DNA of 64,000 nt from Bacteroidota bacterium. GTDB lineage: Bacteria; Bacteroidota; Bacteroidia; 2-12-FULL-35-15. Shown in pieces: positions 54,101 to 60,639 of this stretch. How positions within the stretch are numbered: position 1 is the first letter of the stretch; each line of letters starts with the position of its first letter. The stretch spans positions 62,001 to 126,000 of the forward strand of contig JADKIU010000004.1 in NCBI GenBank assembly GCA_016722565.1, given 5' to 3'. A model generated the notes under the pieces. It searched no databases. It was given only the letters and a program-made list of their open reading frames with translations, and was not told where the DNA came from. A program made the translations under genes and the position numbers.

Positions 54101-56770
54101 TTTGTTCAAGTAACAGATGCCACAGGATGTATTCATTTTAGTCCGGTTACAATTGTTGAACCAGCTCCAATTATTTCAAATGAAATTATTACAAGTGCTT
54201 TGTGCAGTAATATTTGTACTGGAGCAATTACTGTTGCTCCAACCGGTGGAACAGGTGCATATTCTTATTTCTGGGCCCCTGGAGTAATTGTCGGACAAGG
54301 TACGCCAAGTGTTACAGGTTTGTGTTCAGGAACATATACATTAACAATCACCGATGGTAATTTATGTACACAAGTTGATTCGTTTGTAGTTTCTCAATCT
54401 ACTCCATTAACAGCAACAATTACTTCTACAACGATTTCTTGCTCATCTGCTTGTAATGGAATGGCATTCATCAATATTACCTCCGGAACTGCTCCATTCA
54501 CAATTCAATGGAATGATGCACTCGGACAAACAAACGATACAGCATTTGCTTTGTGTGCAGGAAATTATTCAGTGGATATTACTGATGCATTGGGTTGTAT
54601 TTTAACTTTAACAACTACGGTTACTGCAACACCTCCGGTTACTGCAAATGCAGTTATTACAGACGCTACTTGCGGGCTGTGTGATGGTAGTGCTGTTTTA
54701 ACGCCTACAGGTGGTACTAGCGGTTATACCTATGTATGGAGCAACGGACAAACAACTTCAACTGCTACCGCATTGTGTTCCGGTTTATATACAGTTGATA
54801 TTACTGATGCAAATGGTTGTGTTACGAATGTTTCTATTCCTGTAAATAATACAAGCGGACCAACCAGCGCGACAATCGCATCAACAAACATAACATGTAA
54901 TGGCTTGTGCAATGGTGCAGTAACAGCAGTAACACCGGTTGGTGGAACAGCTCCATATACTTTCTTGTGGATTGCAACCGGAGAAACAACAGCAGCCGTT
55001 GGTAGTTTATGCGCAGGTACTCATTTTGTTCAAATCACTGATGCGAATGGTTGTTCGCTGATGGATTCGATTACCATTACTGAGCCTGCTCCAATTGTTC
55101 CAAATCAAATCATTGCTGCTGCAACTTGTGGATTGTGTGATGGTTCTATCTCAATTGCTCCAACAGGCGGAACAGCACCTTATACCGTTTTGTGGAATAC
55201 CGGTTCAACAGCTTTCTCATTAACAAATTTATGCGCTGGCGTTTATTCGGTTGATATTACTGATGCCACTGGTTGTGTTTTGAATTTAATTGTTCCAATC
55301 AATACTCAAAGTGGTCCGACATTGGCTACTGCTTCTACTGCAGTTTCATGTAATGCATCTTGCAACGGAACAGCAAGTGTTGTTGCTACAGGCGCAACCC
55401 CATTTGTTTATTTGTGGAATGATATCGGTTTGCAAACTACAGCAACAACAACTCCAACATTGTGTGCAGGAACTTATTTTGTTCAGGTAACCGATGCTGC
55501 AGGTTGTGTTACCATTGCCCCTACAACAATCACAGAGCCCGATTCAATCGGATTTAGTGTAGCGAATGCACAAGATCCATTGTGTAATGGAAATGCAAAC
55601 GGAAGTATCACAATTATTCCTTCAGGGGGAACATTGGCGTATGCATATTCATGGACGCCAGCTCCTGCACTTGGACAAACAACTGCAACTGCAATTAATT
55701 TAGATGCAAATACTTATGTGGTGACTGTTACCGATGCCAATGGCTGTGTTGCTACGCAAACAGTAACGTTGGTAAATCCAACGTCTTTAACCATCAGCAG
55801 TACTTCTGTAAATTCAAGTTGTAATACCATCCCCGATGGAAGTATTGATGTAACTGTTGGTGGTGGAACTCTTCCATATGCCTATCAATGGAGTGGAGGT
55901 TCAACGGCTGTGACAGAAGATTTAACCGGAATTTTAAGTGGCACATATACCATCACCGTTACCGATTCAAATTCATGTACAATCGCTGATACGATTATTT
56001 TATTGCCAAATCAAACAGTAATTGCAACTGCCGGAAATGATACTTCTTTCTGTCAATCAGGTACAATTACATTGGACGCTTCTGCAAGTGTAAATGGAAT
56101 TACTTTCCAATGGTTTGATATGTCAAATGTACTTTTAGGTTCTTCTACAACGTTAACATTTAGTCCACCTGCAGGTACAAATAGTTTTTATGTGGTGGTA
56201 GATAACGGAACGGGTTGTGCGGATAGTGATACGGTGGATGTTACCGCCAATCCATTGCCAAATGCGAATGCCGGAACGGACGCAACCATTGTCATTGGAG
56301 CCAATACAACCATTGGTGGTAGCCCAACAACAACTACTGCCGGAGCAACCATTCAATGGACACCAACACCAGGTGCTTTGGATAATCCGAATGCAACTAA
56401 TCCTGTTGCAACACCATCCTCAACCACAACATATACCGTTACCATTACATCGCCACAAGGTTGTGTTGCTTCCGATTCAGTTGTTGTTACTGTTTTGCCT
56501 ACGATTATTTTTCCTGATGGTATTTCTCCGAATGCAGATGGTGCAAATGATGAATGGATTATTGATGGAATTGAGTTGTTCCCGAATTGTGAAGTAGAGG
56601 TGTACAACCGTTGGGGTGAATTGTTATTCCAATCTGTAGGATATAAAGAAAATTGGGATGGTACTTACAAAGGTGAACAGTTACCTGTTGGAACCTATTA
56701 TTATGTCATTGATTTAAAAGATCCATTGTTTCCGGATGCATACACCGGACCAATAACGATATTGCGATAA
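48182..56770 (+). CDS. Giant SprB-repeat surface adhesin with T9SS type B (CHU_C) sorting domain
   Basis: A 2,862-residue exported protein resembling SprB, the mobile gliding adhesin of Flavobacterium johnsoniae. Residues 1-22 are a signal peptide, followed by an N-terminal domain of about 250 residues starting YWIGGTGAWNDKAHWS. From about residue 271 to 2,610 I count 30 SprB-type repeats of about 78 residues, each opening with a C-x-G-x-CDG-like motif, then GGT-x-PY-x-Y-x-W, and ending TVTVTD-x-NGC. Two Ig/PKD-like blocks follow, then the CHU_C tail (IFPDGISPNADGANDEW ... WDGTYKGEQLPVGTYYYVIDL). About three Cys per repeat suggest disulfide-stiffened arrays. The T9SS type B tail and the PorP/SprF gene just downstream (67-base gap) support export and outer-membrane anchoring. 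It is about half the length of SprB itself. Confidence 0.92.
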   Translation: MKNLKRNILLSIVFLLVTSASATNLYWIGGTGAWNDKAHWSLTSGGVSSNSIPTLEDNVFFDQHSFSADHQTVMVTVNTACKNMDWTDIDAKAVFSCAATKSLSVYGYYKLSPLLMNGFKGKTIFSATTLNNEIYSAGKPIIGDWLFNGSGSWSLQDDLNGTNGITIYLLKGSLNSNDKKIVCDYFNGNSTQTRSLSLGNSEITIKKCWDFTNSTNATLDPGASTIIFPDSINTTNFRDGNLRYANVSTFRALGQNTVTCVFPGVFTITLTADSVTCNGLFDGSVCAVVTGGSGTFTYDWNFAAVPVGDGTPCITLRPTSVNTLQVTDVVSGITRFCSITVGEPALLFDYEVLNISPSCFGVCDGLAEVDETGGTPPYTYSWTGGLGTNDSAINVCAGTYTVTVTDSRGCTNNSAVINMVQPVLLIAPGTASMVSCNGFCDGTAGVIASGGTSPYTYDWTPGAPIGDGTPNVSALCPNTYTCTVTDVNGCIATFDTVITQPPVLTLNMSHVNATCGGMCDGTATATVSGGTPPYIYVWSNGSVTSTALTTNTISGLCAGGYTVTVTDANGCTLNNNVTITEPPVLVATASGTNISCFGLCNGTATVVVVGGNGGNTFDWTPGNPTGDGTANVSGLCAGTYTVTVFDNTGVCTDTGVVVITEPAILAANPISTNVLCFGACNGTATSIPTGGTLPYAFDWTPGTPTGDGTASIINLCPNTYTVTVTDGNGCTNSQSVTITQPAALNDGATFTNVTCNGACDGTATANPTGGTAGYTYLWSTGAVTPGITGLCPGSYTVTVTDANLCTNSGTVVITQPNSLSVSIAATTLACNGDCNGIAVATISGGTAAFTIDWTPGAPIGDGTTTISSLCSGTYNVNIVDANGCPATASTTIFEPTALVLTSSVTNVTCFGACDGTASAIAGGGTPGYSYLWLPGAATTSSISGLCPGSYTVTVTDLNGCTISDTVTITQPTQVLANPSVITNISCAGVIPCDGSATAVPSGGTPPYSLFDWSPGAPAGDGTPTVTGLCAGTYNVTILDANLCPSTMPITITQPLALSAPITSSTSSCNVCNGTATVTPAGGTAPYSYLWMPGGQTTPIATGLCPNITYTVTVTDANGCVASSTVTILQTIIISITTSPTTLSCFGACDGIVTANAAGGTIPYSFIWSGASGTVSLTQTAVGLCAGTYTVNVSDAAGCFNSDSITFTNPPILTVSAVSVNETCNGSCDGTGTASGVGGTGALSYSWNTVPVQNTATATGLCTGTYTVTVTDVSGCTATTTVTITGPPAVIDNVTITDANCLFADGQITVAPTGGAGAGTYTYNWGPGAPAGDGTPTITGLLPGIYTLAITTGGCTYNFSYILNNIAGPTTVMTDVDVSCFNACDGTASVVASGGAGGYVYDWTPGAPVGDGTAAISALCGTTTYTVTVIDAAGCVTIDTAQIINPALISPNPTIVNESCGGACDGSITLAPTGGTPTYTFLWSTGATTPSITGLCAGVYTFTVTDANGCDSTLTITIVSPPTLVVTLSSTDVLCNGDCDGTATATVVGGTGAGTYTYSWLPNPPLGPLFPLPNVVGLCPGSYDVTVTDGNGCTASDTVIISEPSALTTVTSQINASCFGVCDGLAEVTASGGTAPYSFVWNPGAIANDTASGLCAGNYIATVTDNNGCVSVPPTVIITEPAPILPNAVGVNPLCNGACNGTATANPTGGSGVYTYSWNTVPVQTTQTAVGLCAGIYTVTVDDGSCSNTQSVTLIEPSVLIANPSATSPTCVGDCDGSVTANPMGGVGGYTYSWTPGAIATQTVINLCPNIFTVIVNDANGCADTQSVTLANPIGMDVVVGSTPANCGACDGTITLTPVSGVGPYTYVWTIGGVAPPPPFAGNGTPNVTNVCAGLYDVLVTDGNGCDSIFTIPMNNSSGPTGETVITTPTTCNAGCDGTGSVTPIGGTPPYTFLWNDTPSTPLDTAFNLCAGNYFVQVTDATGCIHFSPVTIVEPAPIISNEIITSALCSNICTGAITVAPTGGTGAYSYFWAPGVIVGQGTPSVTGLCSGTYTLTITDGNLCTQVDSFVVSQSTPLTATITSTTISCSSACNGMAFINITSGTAPFTIQWNDALGQTNDTAFALCAGNYSVDITDALGCILTLTTTVTATPPVTANAVITDATCGLCDGSAVLTPTGGTSGYTYVWSNGQTTSTATALCSGLYTVDITDANGCVTNVSIPVNNTSGPTSATIASTNITCNGLCNGAVTAVTPVGGTAPYTFLWIATGETTAAVGSLCAGTHFVQITDANGCSLMDSITITEPAPIVPNQIIAAATCGLCDGSISIAPTGGTAPYTVLWNTGSTAFSLTNLCAGVYSVDITDATGCVLNLIVPINTQSGPTLATASTAVSCNASCNGTASVVATGATPFVYLWNDIGLQTTATTTPTLCAGTYFVQVTDAAGCVTIAPTTITEPDSIGFSVANAQDPLCNGNANGSITIIPSGGTLAYAYSWTPAPALGQTTATAINLDANTYVVTVTDANGCVATQTVTLVNPTSLTISSTSVNSSCNTIPDGSIDVTVGGGTLPYAYQWSGGSTAVTEDLTGILSGTYTITVTDSNSCTIADTIILLPNQTVIATAGNDTSFCQSGTITLDASASVNGITFQWFDMSNVLLGSSTTLTFSPPAGTNSFYVVVDNGTGCADSDTVDVTANPLPNANAGTDATIVIGANTTIGGSPTTTTAGATIQWTPTPGALDNPNATNPVATPSSTTTYTVTITSPQGCVASDSVVVTVLPTIIFPDGISPNADGANDEWIIDGIELFPNCEVEVYNRWGELLFQSVGYKENWDGTYKGEQLPVGTYYYVIDLKDPLFPDAYTGPITILR
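48990..56010 (+). repeat. SprB-type repeat array (30 units)
   Basis: Thirty coding units of roughly 234 bases each. The protein motif is constant but the DNA copies are well diverged, so the array looks old rather than freshly expanded. Variable units 10, 14, 21, 25 and 27 have changed or shortened Cys-containing openings. Confidence 0.85.
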
Positions 56771-56837
56771 ACCTTAATGTCTTACCCTTTCATCAAATTG
56801 ATAGAGGGAGTAGATGAAAGGCTAAAAAATAAAAAAA

Positions 56838-57764
56838 ATGAAAAAGTATTTTTACATATTTATTTTCATATTAAGTTCAGTTGTTGTTCGTGCACAACAG
56901 TTGCCACATTACAGTAATTATATGATCAATGATTATGTAATGAATCCTGCGATTGGTGGAACTGATAACTATTTTGAAGGTGTTTCAAATAATCGTTATC
57001 AATGGATTGGAATTACGGATGCTCCACGCACCTATATTTTGAGTGTGAATGGTCCAACCAAAAATTTAAAAATGGGATTGGGTGGTTTGTTGTTTACCGA
57101 TATTGTTGGACCTACCCGAAGAACCGGATTGTATTTTTCATACGCGTACCATTTGAAAGTATCTGAAAAGGTAAAAATTTCATTGGGATTGTCTGGTGGA
57201 ATTCTTCAATTTATGGTCGATGGTTCTAAAATTACCCTACGTGATCCTTCTGATTTGGTTATTAGTAATGGTGTACAATCGGTATTGATGCCGGATTTTG
57301 GAGCGGGTGTGTATGCGTATTCAACGGATAAAAAATGGTATGTAGGTGCAAGTGTGCCACAGATCTTGCAAAATAGAATAAAGTTTTTTGACAATTCAAC
57401 GACCTCTTTAAGTAAACTGGCAACGCATTACTATGTTACAGCAGGATATAAATTTACAATTACGGACGATATTAAAATCGAACCATCTACCTGCTTAAAA
57501 TATGTGAAACCGGCTCCATTTCAGTTCGATCTTGGCTTGAGAGCCATCTACCAAGAGAAAATATGGATTGGTGGTGCTTTCCGATATTTAGATGCTGTTT
57601 CGGCAATGGTAGGCTATACAATGCAAGAGAACATCACATTTGCGTATTCCTATGATTTTACGATGACGAACATTAAAAAATACAGTACAGGCACACACGA
57701 GCTGATGATTGGGATTAAATTCCATAGAAAGAAAGAGAGTAAGGATGCAGTGAAAATGCAGTAA
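56838..57764 (+). CDS. PorP/SprF family T9SS outer-membrane protein
   Basis: A 308-residue outer-membrane barrel of the PorP/SprF family. Residues 1-20 are a signal peptide and the mature start is QLPHYSNYMINDYVMNPAIGG, the conserved family opening. The remaining sequence alternates barrel strands (TGLYFSYAYHLKVSEKVKISLGLSGG, IWIGGAFRYLDAVSAMVGYTM, HELMIGIKFHRK). SprF-type proteins are encoded next to type B (CHU_C) cargo genes and are needed to bring that cargo to the surface. The placement 67 bases after the giant adhesin fits this exactly. Other PorP paralogues are usual in these genomes. Confidence 0.92.
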   Translation: MKKYFYIFIFILSSVVVRAQQLPHYSNYMINDYVMNPAIGGTDNYFEGVSNNRYQWIGITDAPRTYILSVNGPTKNLKMGLGGLLFTDIVGPTRRTGLYFSYAYHLKVSEKVKISLGLSGGILQFMVDGSKITLRDPSDLVISNGVQSVLMPDFGAGVYAYSTDKKWYVGASVPQILQNRIKFFDNSTTSLSKLATHYYVTAGYKFTITDDIKIEPSTCLKYVKPAPFQFDLGLRAIYQEKIWIGGAFRYLDAVSAMVGYTMQENITFAYSYDFTMTNIKKYSTGTHELMIGIKFHRKKESKDAVKMQ

Positions 57765-57783
57765 ATATTTCGTTTTGATTTTG

Positions 57784-57821
57784 AATCCCGTTTTACTTTT
57801 CTTGTAAAACGGGATTTTTAT
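57784..57821 (+). terminator. Terminator after the adhesin-PorP/SprF pair
   Basis: A 13-bp stem AATCCCGTTTTAC / GTAAAACGGGATT with a 7-base loop and T-run, 19 bases after the stop. It marks the end of the adhesin operon. Confidence 0.9.
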
Positions 57822-57832
57822 TTAATATAAAA

Positions 57833-57866
57833 TTGTCAAAAACGTATCCTAAAGTTTTTAACTTTG
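57833..57866 (+). promoter_or_regulatory. Promoter of the DUF2911 gene
   Basis: TTG at 57833-57835 and TAACTTTG (exact TAnnTTTG) at 57859-57866, spaced by 23 bases. A start codon at 57864 would fall inside this element, so the ATG at 57921 is preferred. Confidence 0.65.
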
Positions 57867-57920
57867 AGAACATATTCATATTTCAATTGTATTATAACTA
57901 TTAAACTTAAAACGATAACT

Positions 57921-58778
57921 ATGTTAATCAACAAAATTAAAACATTAGCGGGGGCGTTGGCCATTGTCGCTATAACAACTTCTTCAATTAGTGCGCAACA
58001 GTTAAAAGTTCCTGCACCAAGTCCGTTACAAACCGTAAAACAGGCGTTTGCTTTGTCCGATATTACAGTTGAATATTCTCGTCCAAGTGCAAAAGGGCGT
58101 GTTATTTATGGTGATGTAGTTCCTTTTGGTAAAGTATGGCGTACAGGTGCAAATGCTGCAACCAAAATTACGTTCGGTGAGGATGTGAAAGTAGAAGGAA
58201 TGGATGTAAAAGCTGGGACGTATGCGATTTATTCGGTTCCGAATAAAGACACTTGGGAAATTATGTTGTACAAAGATTTAACCATGGGTGGTGATGTTGC
58301 TTCTTACAAAAAGGAAGACGAATTGATTCGTTTTGTGGTTAAGTCAACTGCTATTGCTGAAAAAGTAGAAACATTTACTATCAATGTGGCAGATGTTACT
58401 TCTAGTACTTCAAATATCGAATTGATCTGGGAAAAAACGCGTGTAGCATTTAAAGTAGTAGCGGATATCGATTCAAAAATTATGAAAACAATTGAGTCGA
58501 CTGTTGTGAAAGACAGCAGACCTTATTTTCAAGCGGCAAGTTATTATTATGAAAATGATAAAGACTTGAAACTAGCAGGTGAGTGGGTAGACAAAGCAAT
58601 TGCAAGCAATCCAAAAGCATATTGGGTAGTTTTGTTAAAAGCAAAAATCCAATACAAAGCAAAGGACTTTAAAGGAGCATCTGCAACAGCAGAGCAAGTG
58701 AAAGTATTGGCGAAAGAAGATCAAAACGATGATTACATCAAAATGGCGGATAAAATTATCGCTGATAGTAAGAAATAA
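57921..58778 (+). CDS. DUF2911 domain-containing exported protein
   Basis: A 285-residue protein with a signal peptide ending SISAQ. The DUF2911 domain covers about residues 30-165: QTVKQAFALSDITVEYSRPSAKGRVIYGDVVPFGKVWRTGANAATKITF, then the strand-rich VKAGTYAIYSVPNK. The C-terminal third has TPR-like helices (YYENDKDLKLAGEWVDKAIASNPKAYWVVLLKAKIQYKAKDFKGA). DUF2911 proteins are common in Bacteroidota and have no settled function. It is flanked by its own promoter and terminator, so it is a single-gene unit. Confidence 0.85.
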   Translation: MLINKIKTLAGALAIVAITTSSISAQQLKVPAPSPLQTVKQAFALSDITVEYSRPSAKGRVIYGDVVPFGKVWRTGANAATKITFGEDVKVEGMDVKAGTYAIYSVPNKDTWEIMLYKDLTMGGDVASYKKEDELIRFVVKSTAIAEKVETFTINVADVTSSTSNIELIWEKTRVAFKVVADIDSKIMKTIESTVVKDSRPYFQAASYYYENDKDLKLAGEWVDKAIASNPKAYWVVLLKAKIQYKAKDFKGASATAEQVKVLAKEDQNDDYIKMADKIIADSKK

Positions 58779-58797
58779 ACGAAACTTAATTATTCCT

Positions 58798-58828
58798 AAA
58801 AAATCCTGCCTCGAGCAGGATTTTTTAG
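58798..58828. terminator. Bidirectional terminator after DUF2911 / sodium symporter
   Basis: Perfect arms AAAAAATCCTGC and GCAGGATTTTTT around CTCGA. It lies between convergent genes, so it serves both. Confidence 0.9.
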
Positions 58829-58829
58829 T

Positions 58830-60521
58830 TTATACCTTTTTCTTGTTCAGGAATATCTGAATTAAAAATGCGAATGCCATTACTAACAAACAGCCAATCA
58901 CATTCAACCATAAAAATGCTGTTAAGTCAACTATCCAAGCATAAACGATAAAGAGTTCAGCGAGAATGGCTGCGTAAAAAACAGCTGTTCCGTTTATCTT
59001 CTTCATATAAAAGGCAACCAGAAAAACACCTAGAATGGTTCCGTAAAATAAAGAACCTAAAATGTTAACGGCTTCAATTAAATTACCAAGTTTGCTGGCA
59101 TAGAGAGCGGTGATGATGCAAAAAATGCCCCACAATACCGTTGCCCATCGGGATGCGGAGAGATAGGTTTTATCAGATTCTTCTTTTTTAAAGATACGTT
59201 TATAGAAATCTACAATGGTGGTGGAAGCCAATGAATTTAATCCGCTTGCCGTTGAGCCCATGGCAGCTAAAAAGATAATCGCAATTAACAATCCGATAAT
59301 TCCTATTGGTAACTGTTCTGTCACAAAAGTCAAGAAAATGAAATTGGTGTCGTTCACATCCGCTTTCGGATTGTTTTTTGTCATCAATGCTGTTACTTCT
59401 TTTCGGATAGAGCTACTTTTTTTATCGGCTTCTTGCACATTAATACGAGCTGCATCAATGGCAGATTCATTGTTGCTATGAACCGCTTCTACCAAAGCAT
59501 TTACCTCGACTAGTTTTTCTTCGTGAGCAAGGTGATACGCATTTTCGAGTTGTTGATACTCCTGCTTGTAATTACTGTTTTCGATCCTGTTGACCTCTAC
59601 CTTGTTGAAAAAAATAGGCGCTTGATGAAATTGATAAAAAGTAAAAACCAATACCCCAATTAATAAAATAAAAAATTGCATTGGTATTTTAATAAGTCCG
59701 TTCATCACCAATCCTAATCTGCTTTGAGCAATCGACTTCCCTGTTAAGTATCGTCCAACTTGCGATTGATCGGTTCCAAAATAGGAAAGTTGCAAAAAGA
59801 AACCACCAATAATTCCCGACCAGATGTTGTAACGGTTGTTCAAATCGAAGGTGGTGTCAATGGCATTTAGTTTTTCCATTTTACCGGCAATATGCAATGC
59901 ATCGGTGAAACTTACATTATCAGGCAGCAAGTGGACAACCATATAAGCCGCTAAAAACAACCCGGCAAAAATGATACTCATTTGTAATAATTGTGTGTAG
60001 GAAACAGCTTTGGTTCCTCCATAAACGGTATAGGTAATCACTAATAATCCATTGGCGATAATCGTATACGTAATGTCAATATTTAAAATGGTGGAAAGGA
60101 TAATTGCGGGTGCATAAATGGTGATTCCGGTTGAAAGCCCTCGTTGTAGTAGAAATAAAAAGGCTGTGAGTGAACGTGTTTTATTGTCGAATCGTTTTTC
60201 TAAATATTCATAGGCTGTATATACATTCAGTTTGTGAAAAATGGGAATGAAGGTGATACACAATACCACCATCGCCAAAGGCAAACCAAAATAGAATTGT
60301 ACAAATCGCAAGCCATCCGAATAACCTTGCCCCGGTGCTGAAAGAAACGTAATTGCACTCGCTTGTGTGGCCATTACAGATAATCCTACATGATACCAGG
60401 GCAATTGTCGGTCCGCTAATAAATAGGTGTCAATATTTTTTGCACCGCGACTTTTCCAAACACCATAAATGATGATGGAAAGCAAGGTGATGCTTAATAC
60501 CAACCAATCGATTAAACTCAT
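58830..60521 (-). CDS. Sodium:solute symporter family transporter
   Basis: A 563-residue inner-membrane transporter of the SSS (SLC5-like) family. The N-terminal helix with SRGAKNIDTYLLADRQLPWYHVGLSVMATQASAITFLSAPGQGY is a typical SSS opening, and GSTASGLNSLASTTIVDFYKRIF is the conserved sodium-binding region. It is unusual for a soluble, Glu/Lys-rich insert of about 80 residues (306-388) between helices, probably a coiled coil outside the membrane. It begins four bases inside the stop of a 39-residue membrane protein gene, and both follow a PIG-L deacetylase gene on the same strand. The substrate is unknown; a sugar or deacetylated amino-sugar product is an attractive guess from the operon. 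Confidence 0.88.
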   Translation of the reverse strand: MSLIDWLVLSITLLSIIIYGVWKSRGAKNIDTYLLADRQLPWYHVGLSVMATQASAITFLSAPGQGYSDGLRFVQFYFGLPLAMVVLCITFIPIFHKLNVYTAYEYLEKRFDNKTRSLTAFLFLLQRGLSTGITIYAPAIILSTILNIDITYTIIANGLLVITYTVYGGTKAVSYTQLLQMSIIFAGLFLAAYMVVHLLPDNVSFTDALHIAGKMEKLNAIDTTFDLNNRYNIWSGIIGGFFLQLSYFGTDQSQVGRYLTGKSIAQSRLGLVMNGLIKIPMQFFILLIGVLVFTFYQFHQAPIFFNKVEVNRIENSNYKQEYQQLENAYHLAHEEKLVEVNALVEAVHSNNESAIDAARINVQEADKKSSSIRKEVTALMTKNNPKADVNDTNFIFLTFVTEQLPIGIIGLLIAIIFLAAMGSTASGLNSLASTTIVDFYKRIFKKEESDKTYLSASRWATVLWGIFCIITALYASKLGNLIEAVNILGSLFYGTILGVFLVAFYMKKINGTAVFYAAILAELFIVYAWIVDLTAFLWLNVIGCLLVMAFAFLIQIFLNKKKV

Positions 60522-60637
60522 TTATAATGTTGGGTGAAAAAATAAAGAAAAACAATTACGCAAATCAACACTCCAATCACAAGTGCGTAAACATTTTTCC
60601 ATGATTTTAAAATTGGTGATTTTTCTTCTTGTTCCAT
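60518..60637 (-). CDS. 39-residue single-helix membrane protein in the symporter operon
   Basis: A very short gene: MEQEEKSPILKSWKNV, then a hydrophobic helix of about 21 residues (YALVIGVLICVIVFLYFF) and TQHYK. The first part is charged and probably cytoplasmic. The stop TGA overlaps the symporter ATG in the ATGA arrangement, and the start is two bases after the PIG-L stop. Such exact packing argues that it is a translated gene and not chance. Small single-helix partners are known for some transporters, including SSS members; here it is a candidate accessory subunit. Confidence 0.7.
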   Translation of the reverse strand: MEQEEKSPILKSWKNVYALVIGVLICVIVFLYFFTQHYK

Positions 60638-60639
60638 AC

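Noticed and set aside
48990..56010. Repeat array considered as CRISPR or minisatellite
   Set aside because: Units are about 234 bases, diverged, in one continuous frame, and encode a known protein repeat; there are no spacers.
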